Source: Microbacterium oxydans
GTDB lineage: Bacteria > Actinomycetota > Actinomycetes > Actinomycetales > Microbacteriaceae
Assembly: GCF_006540085.1 (NCBI RefSeq)
Contig: NZ_BJOG01000010.1
Span: 101,596 to 165,595, forward strand
DNA: 64,000 nucleotides
Direction: 5' to 3'
Made by a program: the position numbers and the translations under genes. Shown one piece after another: positions 24,656 to 33,448 of the stretch (position 1 is its first letter; the number at the start of each line of letters is the position of its first letter). Under the pieces are notes generated by a model, which made no database searches, was not told the DNA's origin, and worked only from the letters and a program-made list of their open reading frames with translations.

Positions 24656-25528
24656 TCAGGGAAAACGCGGGGCGATGCCGGTGCCTCGTGCTATGAGCCT
24701 GGACACCATCTCCTCGGAGGTCGTGTTCTCGCCAGGGCGGTTCGGTTTGCCGGTGCCGTGATAGTCGCTCGATCCGGTGACGATGAGGTCGTGCTTCGCG
24801 GCGATCTCACGCAGCACCCGCTTGCCCGACTCCGTGTTCTCCCGATGCTCGACCTCGAATCCGCCGAGCCCCGCGGCGACGAGTCGCTCGATGAACGGCA
24901 CGGGCATCATGCGGTCGCGACCCGCCGTCACGGGGTGGGCGATGATCGCCACTCCCCCCGCGTCCGTGATCAGACGCACCGCCGTCAGCGGATCGGGCGC
25001 GTAGTGCGGCTCGTAGTAGCCCTCGCGAGGGTGCAGGATGCCGTCGAAGGCCTCCGTCCGGTCCCGCACGATGCCGCGCGCGATGAGGGCGTCGGCGATG
25101 TGCGGGCGCCCCACGGTGGCATCCCGCGTTGTCTGCGCGACCACGTCGTCCCACTGCAGGTCGTAGTCCCGCCCGATGTTGCGCACGATGCGCTCGGCCC
25201 GGCCGATCCGATCGCCGCGGATGCGATCGGTCTCCGCACGCAGCGCCTCGTCCTCCGGGTCGAAGAGGTACCCGAGCACGTGGACGCTCCGCCACTCGTG
25301 CTTCGCGGAGAGCTCCATCCCCGGGATGAACGTCATACCGAGCTCGACAGCCGCATCTCCGGCCTCGCTCCACCCCGTGGTGCGGTCGTGATCGGTCAGC
25401 GCCAGAGTACGCACCCCGTGCGCATGCGCCTGGGCCACCACCTGGGCCGGCGACTCCGTGCCATCGGAATGGTTGGAGTGCAGGTGCAGGTCGGCGGGAC
25501 CGGCGAACCCGGGGGACGAAGTGGCCAT
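24656..25528 (-). CDS. PHP-domain metal-dependent phosphoesterase
   Basis: A 290-aa protein of the PHP family, in the group that contains E. coli YciV/RNase AM, so a 3',5'-nucleotide or RNA phosphoesterase role is likely. The metal-binding sites are intact: DLHLHSNHSDG near residue 8-18, LTDHD near 43-47, the Glu of PGMELSA near 65-70, VGRPHIA, IAHPVTAG near 192-199, and GSSDYHG near 246-252. Length is normal. It is divergent from the phosphodiesterase-like gene, 119 bases apart, and both have start-proximal -10 boxes. Confidence 0.88.
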   Translation of the reverse strand: MATSSPGFAGPADLHLHSNHSDGTESPAQVVAQAHAHGVRTLALTDHDRTTGWSEAGDAAVELGMTFIPGMELSAKHEWRSVHVLGYLFDPEDEALRAETDRIRGDRIGRAERIVRNIGRDYDLQWDDVVAQTTRDATVGRPHIADALIARGIVRDRTEAFDGILHPREGYYEPHYAPDPLTAVRLITDAGGVAIIAHPVTAGRDRMMPVPFIERLVAAGLGGFEVEHRENTESGKRVLREIAAKHDLIVTGSSDYHGTGKPNRPGENTTSEEMVSRLIARGTGIAPRFP

Positions 25529-25534
25529 CCTCCG

Positions 25535-25540
25535 AGCGTA
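25535..25540 (-). promoter_or_regulatory. -10 box TACGCT, six bases before ATG of PHP gene
   Basis: TACGCT on the minus strand, spacer CGGAGG, then ATG. Predicted leaderless start. Confidence 0.5.
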
Positions 25541-25634
25541 CCGAGCATCCGCGGCCCCAGGCCCGCTCAGGCACGCCCCATCCCGCTCAGGCTCGGCACG
25601 GATGTCGAGGCAGGGACTTCCCAGGCGGCGCTCC

Positions 25635-25640
25635 TAGGCT
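25635..25640 (+). promoter_or_regulatory. -10 box TAGGCT, seven bases before ATG at 25648
   Basis: TAGGCT, spacer GGAGGGG, then ATG. It is divergent from the PHP promoter about 95 bases away. Confidence 0.5.
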
Positions 25641-25647
25641 GGAGGGG

Positions 25648-26670
25648 ATGTTTCGTCTCCTGGGGATCCTCTTCACCGTGCTTCTCGCGATCGCGACGGC
25701 GATCGTGGTGTGGCCGCAGTTCTTCCGTCTGGAACAGACGTACCCGTTCGCGCAGCTGGTATCGGCGCGCGGTCTCGTACTCGGCGGATTCCTCGTCGTC
25801 GCGACCCTGGCGCTCCTCCTCCTGTTCGCCCGCCCGCTGAGGGGGTTCGCCGCATCGATCCTCATCGTGGCGCTGCTCGGCGCGGGCGCGACCGCGGCCA
25901 TCGGAGCCGTGCGCGGCTTCGGATCATCCGCGCTCCCGGAGAAGACCGACGGCAGTGTGCGCGTGCTCACCTGGAACACCGCGGGCGAGGCCGTCTCCGC
26001 GGAGGTGATCGCGCAGCGGATCCTCGATCAGGGAGCCGACATCGTCGCGCTCCCGGAGACGACCGAGGCCGTCGGCGAGCGCATCGCCATCATGCTGCGC
26101 GAGCAGGGACATCCGATGTGGGTGCATCACGTGCAGTTCCGACCGGATGTGCAGGACGGCCCGCAGTCCTGGCACACCACCGTGCTCGTCGCTCCGGACC
26201 TCGGCGAGTATTCCGTGATCGAATCGGCCAAGGACGGCACGAGCAACACCGGCTCCGTTCCCAGCGTCGTGCTCATGCCGACCGATGGGACCGGCCCCAC
26301 GATCGTCGCGGTGCACGCGGTGGCCCCGCGTATGGAGGAGATGCAGCAGTGGCGGAGCGATCTGCAGTGGATCGCCGATCAGTGCCCGCAGGGTGACTTC
26401 ATCCTCGCCGGCGACTTCAACGCCACCGTCGATCACATGGCTCCGCTCGGAGTTGAGGGCGGCGACATCGGATACTGCCGCGATGTGGCCGCCCGCACCG
26501 GGAACGGACTCACGGGCACGTGGCCGAGCTCGCTGCCCGCCCTCGCCGGTGCACCCATCGATCATGTGATGGCGTCGCAGAACTGGTCGCCGAGCGGTTC
26601 CGTCGTGCTCGACGATGCCGGCGGAAGCGACCACCGCGCCCTCGTCGTGCAGCTCGAGCCCGCCGGCTGA
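25648..26670 (+). CDS. Membrane-anchored endonuclease/exonuclease/phosphatase-family protein
   Basis: A 340-aa protein with three N-terminal transmembrane segments (about 2-22, 34-52 and 60-85) followed by an extracytoplasmic EEP-fold catalytic domain. EEP motifs visible: VLTWNTAG (Asn) near 109, ADIVALPET (Glu) near 131-139, ILAGDFNATVDH near 251-262, and the terminal DHRALVV with the catalytic Asp-His near 328. The fold hydrolyses phosphodiesters in nucleic acids, inositides or sphingolipids; the substrate here is unknown, but the outward-facing domain suggests a surface or secreted substrate. Confidence 0.85.
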   Translation: MFRLLGILFTVLLAIATAIVVWPQFFRLEQTYPFAQLVSARGLVLGGFLVVATLALLLLFARPLRGFAASILIVALLGAGATAAIGAVRGFGSSALPEKTDGSVRVLTWNTAGEAVSAEVIAQRILDQGADIVALPETTEAVGERIAIMLREQGHPMWVHHVQFRPDVQDGPQSWHTTVLVAPDLGEYSVIESAKDGTSNTGSVPSVVLMPTDGTGPTIVAVHAVAPRMEEMQQWRSDLQWIADQCPQGDFILAGDFNATVDHMAPLGVEGGDIGYCRDVAARTGNGLTGTWPSSLPALAGAPIDHVMASQNWSPSGSVVLDDAGGSDHRALVVQLEPAG

Positions 26671-26694
26671 GTCCCACGCCTGCCCGCCAGGTGA

Positions 26695-26700
26695 CAGACT
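26695..26700 (+). promoter_or_regulatory. -10-like CAGACT, six bases before ATG at 26707
   Basis: CAGACT departs from TANNNT at the first base, but the spacing and the GGAGGG gap are the same as at neighbouring leaderless-type starts. Confidence 0.3.
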
Positions 26701-26706
26701 GGAGGG

Positions 26707-28128
26707 ATGAGCACAGGAGAGCGCGACACGATCGCAGAGCCCACCGTCGAAGCGTCTGCCGAGAACGGCACGACGAACCGCAAGCAGCCGTTCCCGCAGG
26801 GCTTCCTCGACACCATCTCCACCGGCTGGGCCGAGCGTCCGGAGACGCTCCCTGCCCCGCGCGCGCAGGCCTCATACGCAGCCATCCGCCGCGCCGCCGT
26901 CTCCGCCGCGTTCCCCGGCAAGCGTCTGGTGATCCCGGCAGGCTCGCTCAAGCAGCGCAGCAACGACACCGACTACGTCTTCCGGGCGCATTCCGCCTTC
27001 GCGCACCTGACGGGGTGGGCTTCCGATGCCGAGCCCGACTCCGTCCTCGTCTTCGCGCCGACCGAGAACGGTCACGACATCACGCTCTTCTTCCGCGAGC
27101 GTGCCGACCGCACCACCACGGAGTTCTACGCCGACGCGACGGTCGGCGAGTTCTGGATCGGACCGCGCCCCTCCCTCGCCGGCGTCGCCGCCGACCTCCA
27201 GATCACGACGGCGCACCTCGACGAGCTCGAGGCGGTCGAGGGCGAGCTCGTGCTCGACGAGGACGAGGCGCTGACCCGTTTCGTCTCCGAGCTGCGTCTC
27301 ATCAAGGACGAGTTCGAGATCGCAGAGATGCGCCGCGCGGTCGAGATCACGGCGAACGGCTTCGACGACATCATCCGTGAGCTCCCCGCTGCGACGGCGC
27401 ACGCCCGCGGCGAACGCGTCGTGGAGGGTGTCTTCCACCGCCGCGCACGCGAGGACGGGAACGGCGAGGGGTACGACACGATCGCCGCATCGGGGCCGCA
27501 CGCCTGCTACCTCCACTGGACCCGCAACGACGGGACCGTGGTTCCCGGTGATCTGATCCTGGTGGACGCCGGCGTCGAGGCGGACAGCCTGTACACCGCC
27601 GACATCACCCGCACCCTGCCGGTCTCCGGCACGTTCACCGAGGTGCAGCGCCGCGTCTACGAGACGGTCCGCGAAGCAGCGGATGCCGCGTTCGCCGCTG
27701 CCAAGGTCGGGGTGCGCTTCCGCGATGTGCACGGTGCCGCGATGAAGGTCATCGCCGAGCGCACGGCCGAGTGGGGTCTGCTCCCCGTCACAGCGGAAGA
27801 GGCTCTGGACGCCGACAAGGGCGGTCAGCACCGGCGCTACATGGTGCACGGCACCTCGCACCACCTCGGAATCGACGTGCACGATTGCGCGCAGGCCCGC
27901 CGCGAGATGTACTACGACGGCATCCTCGCACCGGGCATGGTGTTCACGATCGAGCCGGGGCTGTACTTCCAGATCGACGATCTCACCGTGCCCGCCGAGC
28001 TCCGCGGCATCGGCGTGCGCATCGAGGACGACATCGTGATGTCCGAGGACGGTCCGGTGAACCTCTCGGCCGGCATCCCGCGCACGGCCGACGAGGTCGA
28101 GGCGTGGATCGCACGCCTGCAGAGCTGA
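26707..28128 (+). CDS. pepP: Xaa-Pro aminopeptidase (M24B, aminopeptidase P)
   Basis: A 473-aa M24B metallopeptidase that removes N-terminal residues ahead of proline. Residues 50-200 form the creatinase/prolidase N-terminal domain. The pita-bread domain follows with all five metal ligands: Asp in VDAGVEAD near 290 and Asp in TADITRT near 301, His in HGTSHHLGIDVHD near 384, Glu in IEPGLYF near 417 and Glu in RIEDDI near 439. The first 35 residues are polar and variable. Length is typical. It is followed nine bases later by a phosphotransferase gene, so both may share a transcript. Confidence 0.92.
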   Translation: MSTGERDTIAEPTVEASAENGTTNRKQPFPQGFLDTISTGWAERPETLPAPRAQASYAAIRRAAVSAAFPGKRLVIPAGSLKQRSNDTDYVFRAHSAFAHLTGWASDAEPDSVLVFAPTENGHDITLFFRERADRTTTEFYADATVGEFWIGPRPSLAGVAADLQITTAHLDELEAVEGELVLDEDEALTRFVSELRLIKDEFEIAEMRRAVEITANGFDDIIRELPAATAHARGERVVEGVFHRRAREDGNGEGYDTIAASGPHACYLHWTRNDGTVVPGDLILVDAGVEADSLYTADITRTLPVSGTFTEVQRRVYETVREAADAAFAAAKVGVRFRDVHGAAMKVIAERTAEWGLLPVTAEEALDADKGGQHRRYMVHGTSHHLGIDVHDCAQARREMYYDGILAPGMVFTIEPGLYFQIDDLTVPAELRGIGVRIEDDIVMSEDGPVNLSAGIPRTADEVEAWIARLQS

Positions 28129-28137
28129 CCTCGTCGG

Positions 28138-29046
28138 ATGCATGAAGGGGAACTAGCGCTCGACACGGCGGCGGCGGCACGCCTGATCGCCCGGCGGTTC
28201 CCCGAACTGCGCGGAGAGCCGGTGCGAGCCGTGCCTCTCACGGGGACCGTGAACAGGATCATCCGCGTGGGCGGGGAACACGTCGCCCGGTTCCCGCTAC
28301 TCGGGGCGACGGAGACCGAGCTCGCGGGCGAGGCCGCCGCTCTCGACGAGTTCGCCGCCGCCAGTCCCTACCCCGCGCCGCGACCGTACGGGATCGCCGC
28401 GCCGTCGCCGGAGTTCCCCTCGGCCTGGGCGATGCAGACCTGGGTCGAGGGCGAGACGGCGGACCCTGCGCGCTCCGCCGCCGCCCCGGCGTTGGCGCGC
28501 GACCTGGCCTCGCTGATCCTGGCACTGCGCGCCGTCGACCTCCGCGGACGCACCTTCGACGGCAACGGTCGCGGCGGACGCCTCGGCGATCACGACGAGT
28601 GGGTCGCGCACTGCCTCGCCAGGAGCGCGCACCTGTTCGATGCGCCACGCGCCGAGAGGCTCTGGGGCGCGCTGCGGGAGCTCCCGTGTCCCGTCGCGGA
28701 GGTGATGAGCCACAGAGACCTCACCCCGTTCAATCTCCTGGTCGCCGAGCGTGCGGATGAGACGCGACTGGCCGGCGTGCTCGACGGCGGAAGCTTCGGA
28801 CCCGCCGATCCTGCCCTCGACCTCGTCGTGGCCTGGCATCTCTTCGACGCACCGACACGGCGCATCCTCCGTGACGACGTCGGCGCGGACGACGTCGAAT
28901 GGCACCGGGGCGCGGCATGGGCGCTCCAGCAGGCGCTCGGGCTCGGCTGGTACTACGAGGCCTCGAACCCGATCATGAGCGCACTGGGCATCTCGACGGT
29001 GCGACGTCTGCTGGCCGATGCAGGTCTCTCCGCGCTCATCGACTGA
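28138..29046 (+). CDS. APH-family phosphotransferase
   Basis: A 302-aa small-molecule kinase of the aminoglycoside/homoserine kinase-like APH family. The catalytic loop SHRDLTPFN is intact at about 191-199. The metal-binding motif VLDGGSFGPADPALDL lies near 214-229, with Gly where many members have Trp or Phe after the Asp. The N-lobe includes LTGTVNRIIRVGGEHVARFP (36-53), with a lysine-for-arginine change at the ATP-contact position. The substrate is unknown. It starts nine bases after pepP and is convergent with the alpha/beta hydrolase. It contrasts with the degenerate family member at 12372. Confidence 0.85.
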   Translation: MHEGELALDTAAAARLIARRFPELRGEPVRAVPLTGTVNRIIRVGGEHVARFPLLGATETELAGEAAALDEFAAASPYPAPRPYGIAAPSPEFPSAWAMQTWVEGETADPARSAAAPALARDLASLILALRAVDLRGRTFDGNGRGGRLGDHDEWVAHCLARSAHLFDAPRAERLWGALRELPCPVAEVMSHRDLTPFNLLVAERADETRLAGVLDGGSFGPADPALDLVVAWHLFDAPTRRILRDDVGADDVEWHRGAAWALQQALGLGWYYEASNPIMSALGISTVRRLLADAGLSALID

Positions 29047-29052
29047 CCGCTC

Positions 29053-29715
29053 TCAGCCGGATCGGCGAGCGCGGACGAACTCCGCGACGATCGGCGCGAG
29101 TGACGCTCCGATCTGCTCCGCCGGGCGCTTCCGCCCCTTGACCTCGAAGGTGTGCCCGCCGCCATCGACCCAGACGACGCGCGCATCCCGACAGCTCGCG
29201 ACCGCTTCCTCGAACTGCGAGAGGGGCTGGATGAACGGATCGTTGGTCCCCTCGACGAAGAGCTGCGGCACCGTGATGTCCGGCAGATGCTCGATGCGCG
29301 GCTTCTCGGGCCGCCCCGGCGGATGAAGCGGGTAGCCGAGGTAGGCGAGCCCGTCGACACGCAGCCCTTCGGCGACCGCCATCGACGCCATCCGCCCGCC
29401 GTACGACTTCCCCGTCGCCCAGACGGTCGCCGCGGGGTCGGCCGAGCGGGCGAAGGCCACGACGGCGTTCCAGGTGGCGATCGCATGCGGGGCGGGACCG
29501 GGCATGCGTCGTCCCTGCTCGACGTAGGGGAAGTTGAACCGCAGAGTCGAGAAGCCGCTCTCGCTCAGCGCATCGACGTAGCCCGTCAAGAACGGATGGT
29601 CCTTGCCCGTCCCGGCGCCGTGCGCGACGATCACCGTCGCGCCGTTGTCGCCGGGGGCCCAGTCGGCGGACACCGCCGCGGGTCCGGTCGGCAGCTCGAC
29701 CTGGATCTCGACCAT
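29053..29715 (-). CDS. Alpha/beta hydrolase, KANL3/Tex30-like family
   Basis: A 220-aa single-domain alpha/beta hydrolase. The oxyanion region is VIVAHGAGTGKDH (28-40), the nucleophile elbow GKSYGG carries Ser104, the acid is probably the Asp of EGTNDPF (155-161), and the catalytic His lies in GGGHTFEV (185-192). The pattern HGAGTGKDHPFL and GKSYGGRMAS is that of the dienelactone-hydrolase-like Tex30/KANL3 group. The start is the ATG at 29715; the frame is open further upstream into the neighbouring gene but without support. The substrate is unknown. It lies 25 bases downstream of the stress-protein gene and probably shares its transcript. Confidence 0.82.
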   Translation of the reverse strand: MVEIQVELPTGPAAVSADWAPGDNGATVIVAHGAGTGKDHPFLTGYVDALSESGFSTLRFNFPYVEQGRRMPGPAPHAIATWNAVVAFARSADPAATVWATGKSYGGRMASMAVAEGLRVDGLAYLGYPLHPPGRPEKPRIEHLPDITVPQLFVEGTNDPFIQPLSQFEEAVASCRDARVVWVDGGGHTFEVKGRKRPAEQIGASLAPIVAEFVRARRSG

Positions 29716-29740
29716 CAGGCGGCGGAAACCGGCACCGACG

Positions 29741-30445
29741 TCATGCCCGCTCGCCCTGGACTCCGTCGGAGTCCGGGCGGGGATCGGGAGTGTGCTCCGG
29801 CTCCACCGGCTCCACCGGCTCCGCCACCGGATCTGCCGGGCGCGGCGGGATGACGGGTTCCTCGGGCGCAGGGACGGGCTCGGGCGCCGGCGTGGCTTCC
29901 GGCACCGTTGCCCCAGGAGTGATCCGCTCGCCGTAGCGGGGCGGTTCATCGAGGTTGACGGGGGGACGCACCGGTGCGACCTTGTTGGCCCCGAGCACCT
30001 GACGGGCCTTGCCCAGCGAGGAGGAGAGCACCGTGACCTCGTAGTGATCGGCGGCGAACTGCGTGACACTGGCGAAGTCTCGGCGACGACGCACGATCGC
30101 ATAGGTGATGAGGCTCAGGAGCATTCCGACCGCGACGCCGATGAGCACGAAGCCCAGGAAGAGCTGGATCGGCACCTCGGGGTTGCCCAGCACGAGGATC
30201 GCGGCGAGGAAGAGACCGATCAGCACGCCGTTGATCGCGCCGGAGCGCGCTGCGGCGGCATAGCCGAGCTTGCCGGTCACCCGCTCGACCGTGCGCACGC
30301 TCTGTCCGACGATGGCGATGTCGCGCGCGGGCACCTCCCCCGCGATCAGCTTCGAGACCGTCTTCTGCGCGCTCTCGTAGTCGCGCATCGACGCGACGAT
30401 CTCGCCGGTGTCTGTGCCGCTCGCGGGCCGGTTCAGCATGCTCAT
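29741..30445 (-). CDS. General stress protein 17M-like membrane protein
   Basis: A 234-aa protein with an N-terminal YflT/general stress protein 17M-type domain (about 12-70 and 125-150; VASMRDYESAQKTVSKLI). Two transmembrane helices interrupt the domain at about 72-92 and 98-118. The C-terminal 75 residues are a Pro/Glu/Asp-rich disordered tail. The family is linked to general stress responses in Gram-positive bacteria by homology only. I use the ATG at 30445 (MSMLNR). It is divergent from the PRC-MgtE_N-CBS gene. Confidence 0.78.
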   Translation of the reverse strand: MSMLNRPASGTDTGEIVASMRDYESAQKTVSKLIAGEVPARDIAIVGQSVRTVERVTGKLGYAAAARSGAINGVLIGLFLAAILVLGNPEVPIQLFLGFVLIGVAVGMLLSLITYAIVRRRRDFASVTQFAADHYEVTVLSSSLGKARQVLGANKVAPVRPPVNLDEPPRYGERITPGATVPEATPAPEPVPAPEEPVIPPRPADPVAEPVEPVEPEHTPDPRPDSDGVQGERA

Positions 30446-30518
30446 CCGGCTATTCTTCCACGCGCGCCGATGGACGGCCCGAGGCGCGGCCATCCCGCCG
30501 GAGACCTGAGCCGCCGAC

Positions 30519-30524
30519 TACTCT
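30519..30524 (+). promoter_or_regulatory. -10 box TACTCT, six bases before GTG at 30531
   Basis: TACTCT, spacer GGAGAG, then GTG. Predicted leaderless start of the three-gene mgtE-like operon. Confidence 0.5.
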
Positions 30525-30530
30525 GGAGAG

Positions 30531-31799
30531 GTGAGCACACAACGGGTATTCGCCGCGCGCCTCGCCGGGTGCGCCGTCTTCGATCCCGTCGGCGACCGGC
30601 TCGGCAAGGTCCGGGATGTCGTCGTCGTGTATCGAAGTACCGCGGCACCCCGCGTCATCGGCCTGGTCGTGGAGATCCCGGGGCGACGACACGTGTTCCT
30701 CTCGATCGGACGCGTCACCTCGATCCGCTCCGGCCAGGTGATCACCACGGGCCTGATCAACGTGCGCCGCTTCTCACCCCGCGCCGGTGAGGTCCGCGTG
30801 CTGGCGGAGATGCTCGGGCGACGGGTGAGCTTCGTCGACGGCAGCGGCACCGCCGTGATCGAGGACATCGCGATCGAGCCCAACCGGCTCGGCGAGTGGG
30901 CGATCAGCCAGCTGTTCCTCCGCCGACCCAAGACCAGCGCCTCTCCCTTCGCGAAGGGCCCGACGACCTTCGCCGCCTGGAGCGAGGTGACGGAGCAGCG
31001 CGCTCCCGGCGAGTCGCAGTCGGCGGAGCAGCTCGTCGCCTCGTACTCCGAGCTGCATGCGGCCGACCTCGCCAACACCCTCCTCGATCTCCCGCAGCAG
31101 CGCATGATCGAGGTCGCGGAGGAGCTCTCCGACGACCGCCTCGCGGATGCCCTCGAGGAGATGCCCGAAGACGAGCAGGTGCACATCCTCGATCGCCTGG
31201 GAGACGAGCGCGCGGCCGACATCCTCGACCAGATGGAGCCGGACGACGCAGCCGACCTCCTCGCGCAGCTGGCACCGGACCGTCTGGAGCAGCTCCTCGA
31301 GCTCATGGAGCCGGAGGAGGCCGAAGACGTCAGGATGCTGCTGCGCTACGGCCCGGACACTGCCGGCGGTCTGATGACCCCGGAACCGATCATCCTGTCC
31401 GCCGATGCCACCGTGGCCGAAGCGCTCGCGCTGATCCGCCGCCACGAGCTGCATCCGGCCCTGGCCGCCGCGGTGTTCGTGACGCTCCCCCCGTTCGAGA
31501 CGCCGACGGGGCGCCTGCTGGGGCTCGTGCACTTCCAGCGGATGCTGCGCTACCCGCCGCATGAACGGCTCGGCGCGATCCTCGACGACAGTCTCGAACC
31601 CGTGCCCGTCACCGCCTCCGCCGCCGAGGTGGCACGCCTCCTGGCCAGCTACGACCTGGTGTCGCTCCCGGTGATCGACGCGGCGCACCGCCTGGTCGGA
31701 GCGATCAGCATCGACGACGTGCTCGACTACCTGCTGCCCGACGACTGGCGCTCGCACGACAATGACGACGCCGCCGCTCCGGCGAAGGAGGTGCGCTGA
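30531..31799 (+). CDS. PRC-barrel / MgtE N-terminal / CBS-domain protein lacking the channel
   Basis: A 422-aa soluble protein built from parts of the MgtE magnesium channel. Residues 5-135 look like two PRC-barrel repeats (FDPVGDRLGKVRDVVV and VEDIAIEPNRLGEW). Residues 160-270 are the MgtE N-terminal superhelical domain, with the repeated DLANTLLDLP, LADALEEMP, AADILDQMEPDDAADLL units. Two CBS motifs follow at about 283-400 (GGLMTPEPIILS and LVGAISIDDVL). The MgtE membrane domain is missing, so this is not a channel. It may sense Mg2+ or ATP and regulate a partner. The stop overlaps the next ATG in TGATG, coupling it to the DUF1003 membrane protein. Confidence 0.88.
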   Translation: MSTQRVFAARLAGCAVFDPVGDRLGKVRDVVVVYRSTAAPRVIGLVVEIPGRRHVFLSIGRVTSIRSGQVITTGLINVRRFSPRAGEVRVLAEMLGRRVSFVDGSGTAVIEDIAIEPNRLGEWAISQLFLRRPKTSASPFAKGPTTFAAWSEVTEQRAPGESQSAEQLVASYSELHAADLANTLLDLPQQRMIEVAEELSDDRLADALEEMPEDEQVHILDRLGDERAADILDQMEPDDAADLLAQLAPDRLEQLLELMEPEEAEDVRMLLRYGPDTAGGLMTPEPIILSADATVAEALALIRRHELHPALAAAVFVTLPPFETPTGRLLGLVHFQRMLRYPPHERLGAILDDSLEPVPVTASAAEVARLLASYDLVSLPVIDAAHRLVGAISIDDVLDYLLPDDWRSHDNDDAAAPAKEVR

Positions 31800-32311
31800 T
31801 GCCCCGCTCCCCCCGCCTCGACGCGCCAGGGCGCACGACCACTCGCCCCAGGGCGACCTCACGCGACCGCTTCGGCCGTTTCACGGAGTGGGTCGCGCGG
31901 GCGATGGGGACGCCGGCGTTCCTCCTGATCCTCACCCTGTTCTGCGTGCTGTGGATCGTGTGGAACACCCTGATGCCGGACGAGTTGCGCTTCGACGACG
32001 CCGCGCTCGGGTTCACGGCTCTGACGCTCATGCTCTCGCTGCAGGCCTCCTATGCGGCACCCCTCATCCTGCTCGCGCAGAACCGTCAGGACGACCGCGA
32101 CAGGGTGCAGATCGAACAGGACCGCCAGCGTGCAGAGCGCAACCTCGCCGACACCGAGTACCTCGCCCGCGAGATCGTGGCGCTGCGGATGTCGCTCGAG
32201 GAGCGCAATTCGCAGGTCGTGACGCGCGACGTGCTCCGTCAGGAGCTCAAGGCTCTTCTCGCCGAGCTCGAAGAGTCTCCTGAGAAGACCCGATCCGGCT
32301 CCGCATCGTGA
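31799..32311 (+). CDS. DUF1003 family membrane protein
   Basis: A 170-aa protein of the DUF1003 family. Two transmembrane helices lie at about 40-60 and 72-95, followed by QNRQDDRDRVQIEQDRQ, the family signature, and then a long charged helix likely to form a coiled coil (about 98-160). The function is unknown. The gene is translationally coupled at both ends: its ATG overlaps the PRC-MgtE_N-CBS stop, and its stop overlaps the mrp start. A membrane protein directly coupled to a channel-less MgtE sensor suggests the two may interact; this is inference. Confidence 0.87.
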   Translation: MPRSPRLDAPGRTTTRPRATSRDRFGRFTEWVARAMGTPAFLLILTLFCVLWIVWNTLMPDELRFDDAALGFTALTLMLSLQASYAAPLILLAQNRQDDRDRVQIEQDRQRAERNLADTEYLAREIVALRMSLEERNSQVVTRDVLRQELKALLAELEESPEKTRSGSAS

Positions 32312-33429
32312 CGGCGGTGGAGCGCGTCCGATCCGCCGTCGCCGCTGTGACGGATCCCGAGCTGCGTCGTCCCATCGGCGATCTCGACATGGTCCGCGAC
32401 ATCTCGGTGGAGGGTGATCGCGCACACGTCGGCATCGTCCTGACGATCGTGGGCTGCCCCGCCGCTGCCAGGATCGAGACGGATGTGCGCGAGGCTGCAG
32501 CCTCCGTTCCCGGTATCGCCGAGGTCGAGGTCGAGGTCGGCGTGATGACTCCGACCGAGCGGAAGGCGCTCACGGAGAAGCTCCGCGCGGGCAGGCCGGC
32601 ACGGCACATGCCGTTCGGCCCCGACTCCCTCACCCGCGTGATCCTCGTCTCCAGCGGCAAGGGCGGCGTGGGCAAGTCGACGGTCACGGCCAACCTCGCG
32701 GTCGCCCTCGCCGCGCAGGGTCTCTCCGTCGGGCTCGTCGACGCCGATGTGCACGGCTTCTCGATCCCTGGCCTGCTCGGCATCCCGGCAGGCACGCAGC
32801 CGACGCGCATCGACGACCTCATGCTCCCCCCTGTCGCACACGGCGTGAAGACGATCTCCATCGGGATGTTCCTCCGCGACGGCGAATCCGTCGTCGCGTG
32901 GCGCGGTCCGATGCTGCACCGCACGGTGTCGCAGTTCCTCACCGACGTGTTCTTCGGCGACCTCGATGTGCTGCTGATCGACATGCCACCGGGAACGGGC
33001 GACATCGCCATCTCGATCGGCCAGCTCCTCCCCCATGCGGAGGTGCTCGTGGTCACGACGCCGCAGACCGCCGCCGCCGACGTCGCCATCCGCAGCGGAC
33101 TCGTCGCCCGGCAGACGGGCCAGCACGTCATCGGCGTCATCGAGAACATGGCGGCGTACACCCTCCCCGACGGCACTGTCGTCGACCTGTTCGGCTCCGG
33201 AGGCGGCGCGGCCGTCGCCGAAGCACTCTCCGAACCGGAAGCCGCGGTCCCGCTGCTGGCATCCATCCCGCTGAGCCCCGCCCTGCGCGAGGGCGGAGAC
33301 ACCGGACGGCCGATCGTCTCCGACGACACGGACGATGCCGCAGCCGTGACCATCCGCGGCCTCGCGAGCGCGCTCGCGCACCGGGGCAGGGGTCTCTCCG
33401 GCCGATCCCTGCCCATGTCGATCCGCTAG
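32308..33429 (+). CDS. mrp: Mrp/ApbC-family P-loop ATPase
   Basis: A 373-aa protein of the Mrp/NBP35 family, which elsewhere carries and transfers iron-sulfur clusters. Residues 1-95 are a MIP18/DUF59 domain (VTDPELRRPIGDLDMV and the conserved VGCPAAARIE). The deviant Walker A SSGKGGVGKST lies near 111-121 and DMPPGTGD near 228-235. The CXXC pair that normally follows the IENM motif is absent; here the sequence runs IENMAAYTLPDGTVVDLFG. Family members without the cysteines occur in Actinobacteria, and their cluster-carrying role is unclear. The GTG start overlaps the DUF1003 stop in GTGA. Confidence 0.9.
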   Translation: MTAVERVRSAVAAVTDPELRRPIGDLDMVRDISVEGDRAHVGIVLTIVGCPAAARIETDVREAAASVPGIAEVEVEVGVMTPTERKALTEKLRAGRPARHMPFGPDSLTRVILVSSGKGGVGKSTVTANLAVALAAQGLSVGLVDADVHGFSIPGLLGIPAGTQPTRIDDLMLPPVAHGVKTISIGMFLRDGESVVAWRGPMLHRTVSQFLTDVFFGDLDVLLIDMPPGTGDIAISIGQLLPHAEVLVVTTPQTAAADVAIRSGLVARQTGQHVIGVIENMAAYTLPDGTVVDLFGSGGGAAVAEALSEPEAAVPLLASIPLSPALREGGDTGRPIVSDDTDDAAAVTIRGLASALAHRGRGLSGRSLPMSIR

Positions 33430-33448
33430 GGATTGGGAGGATGCTCGG

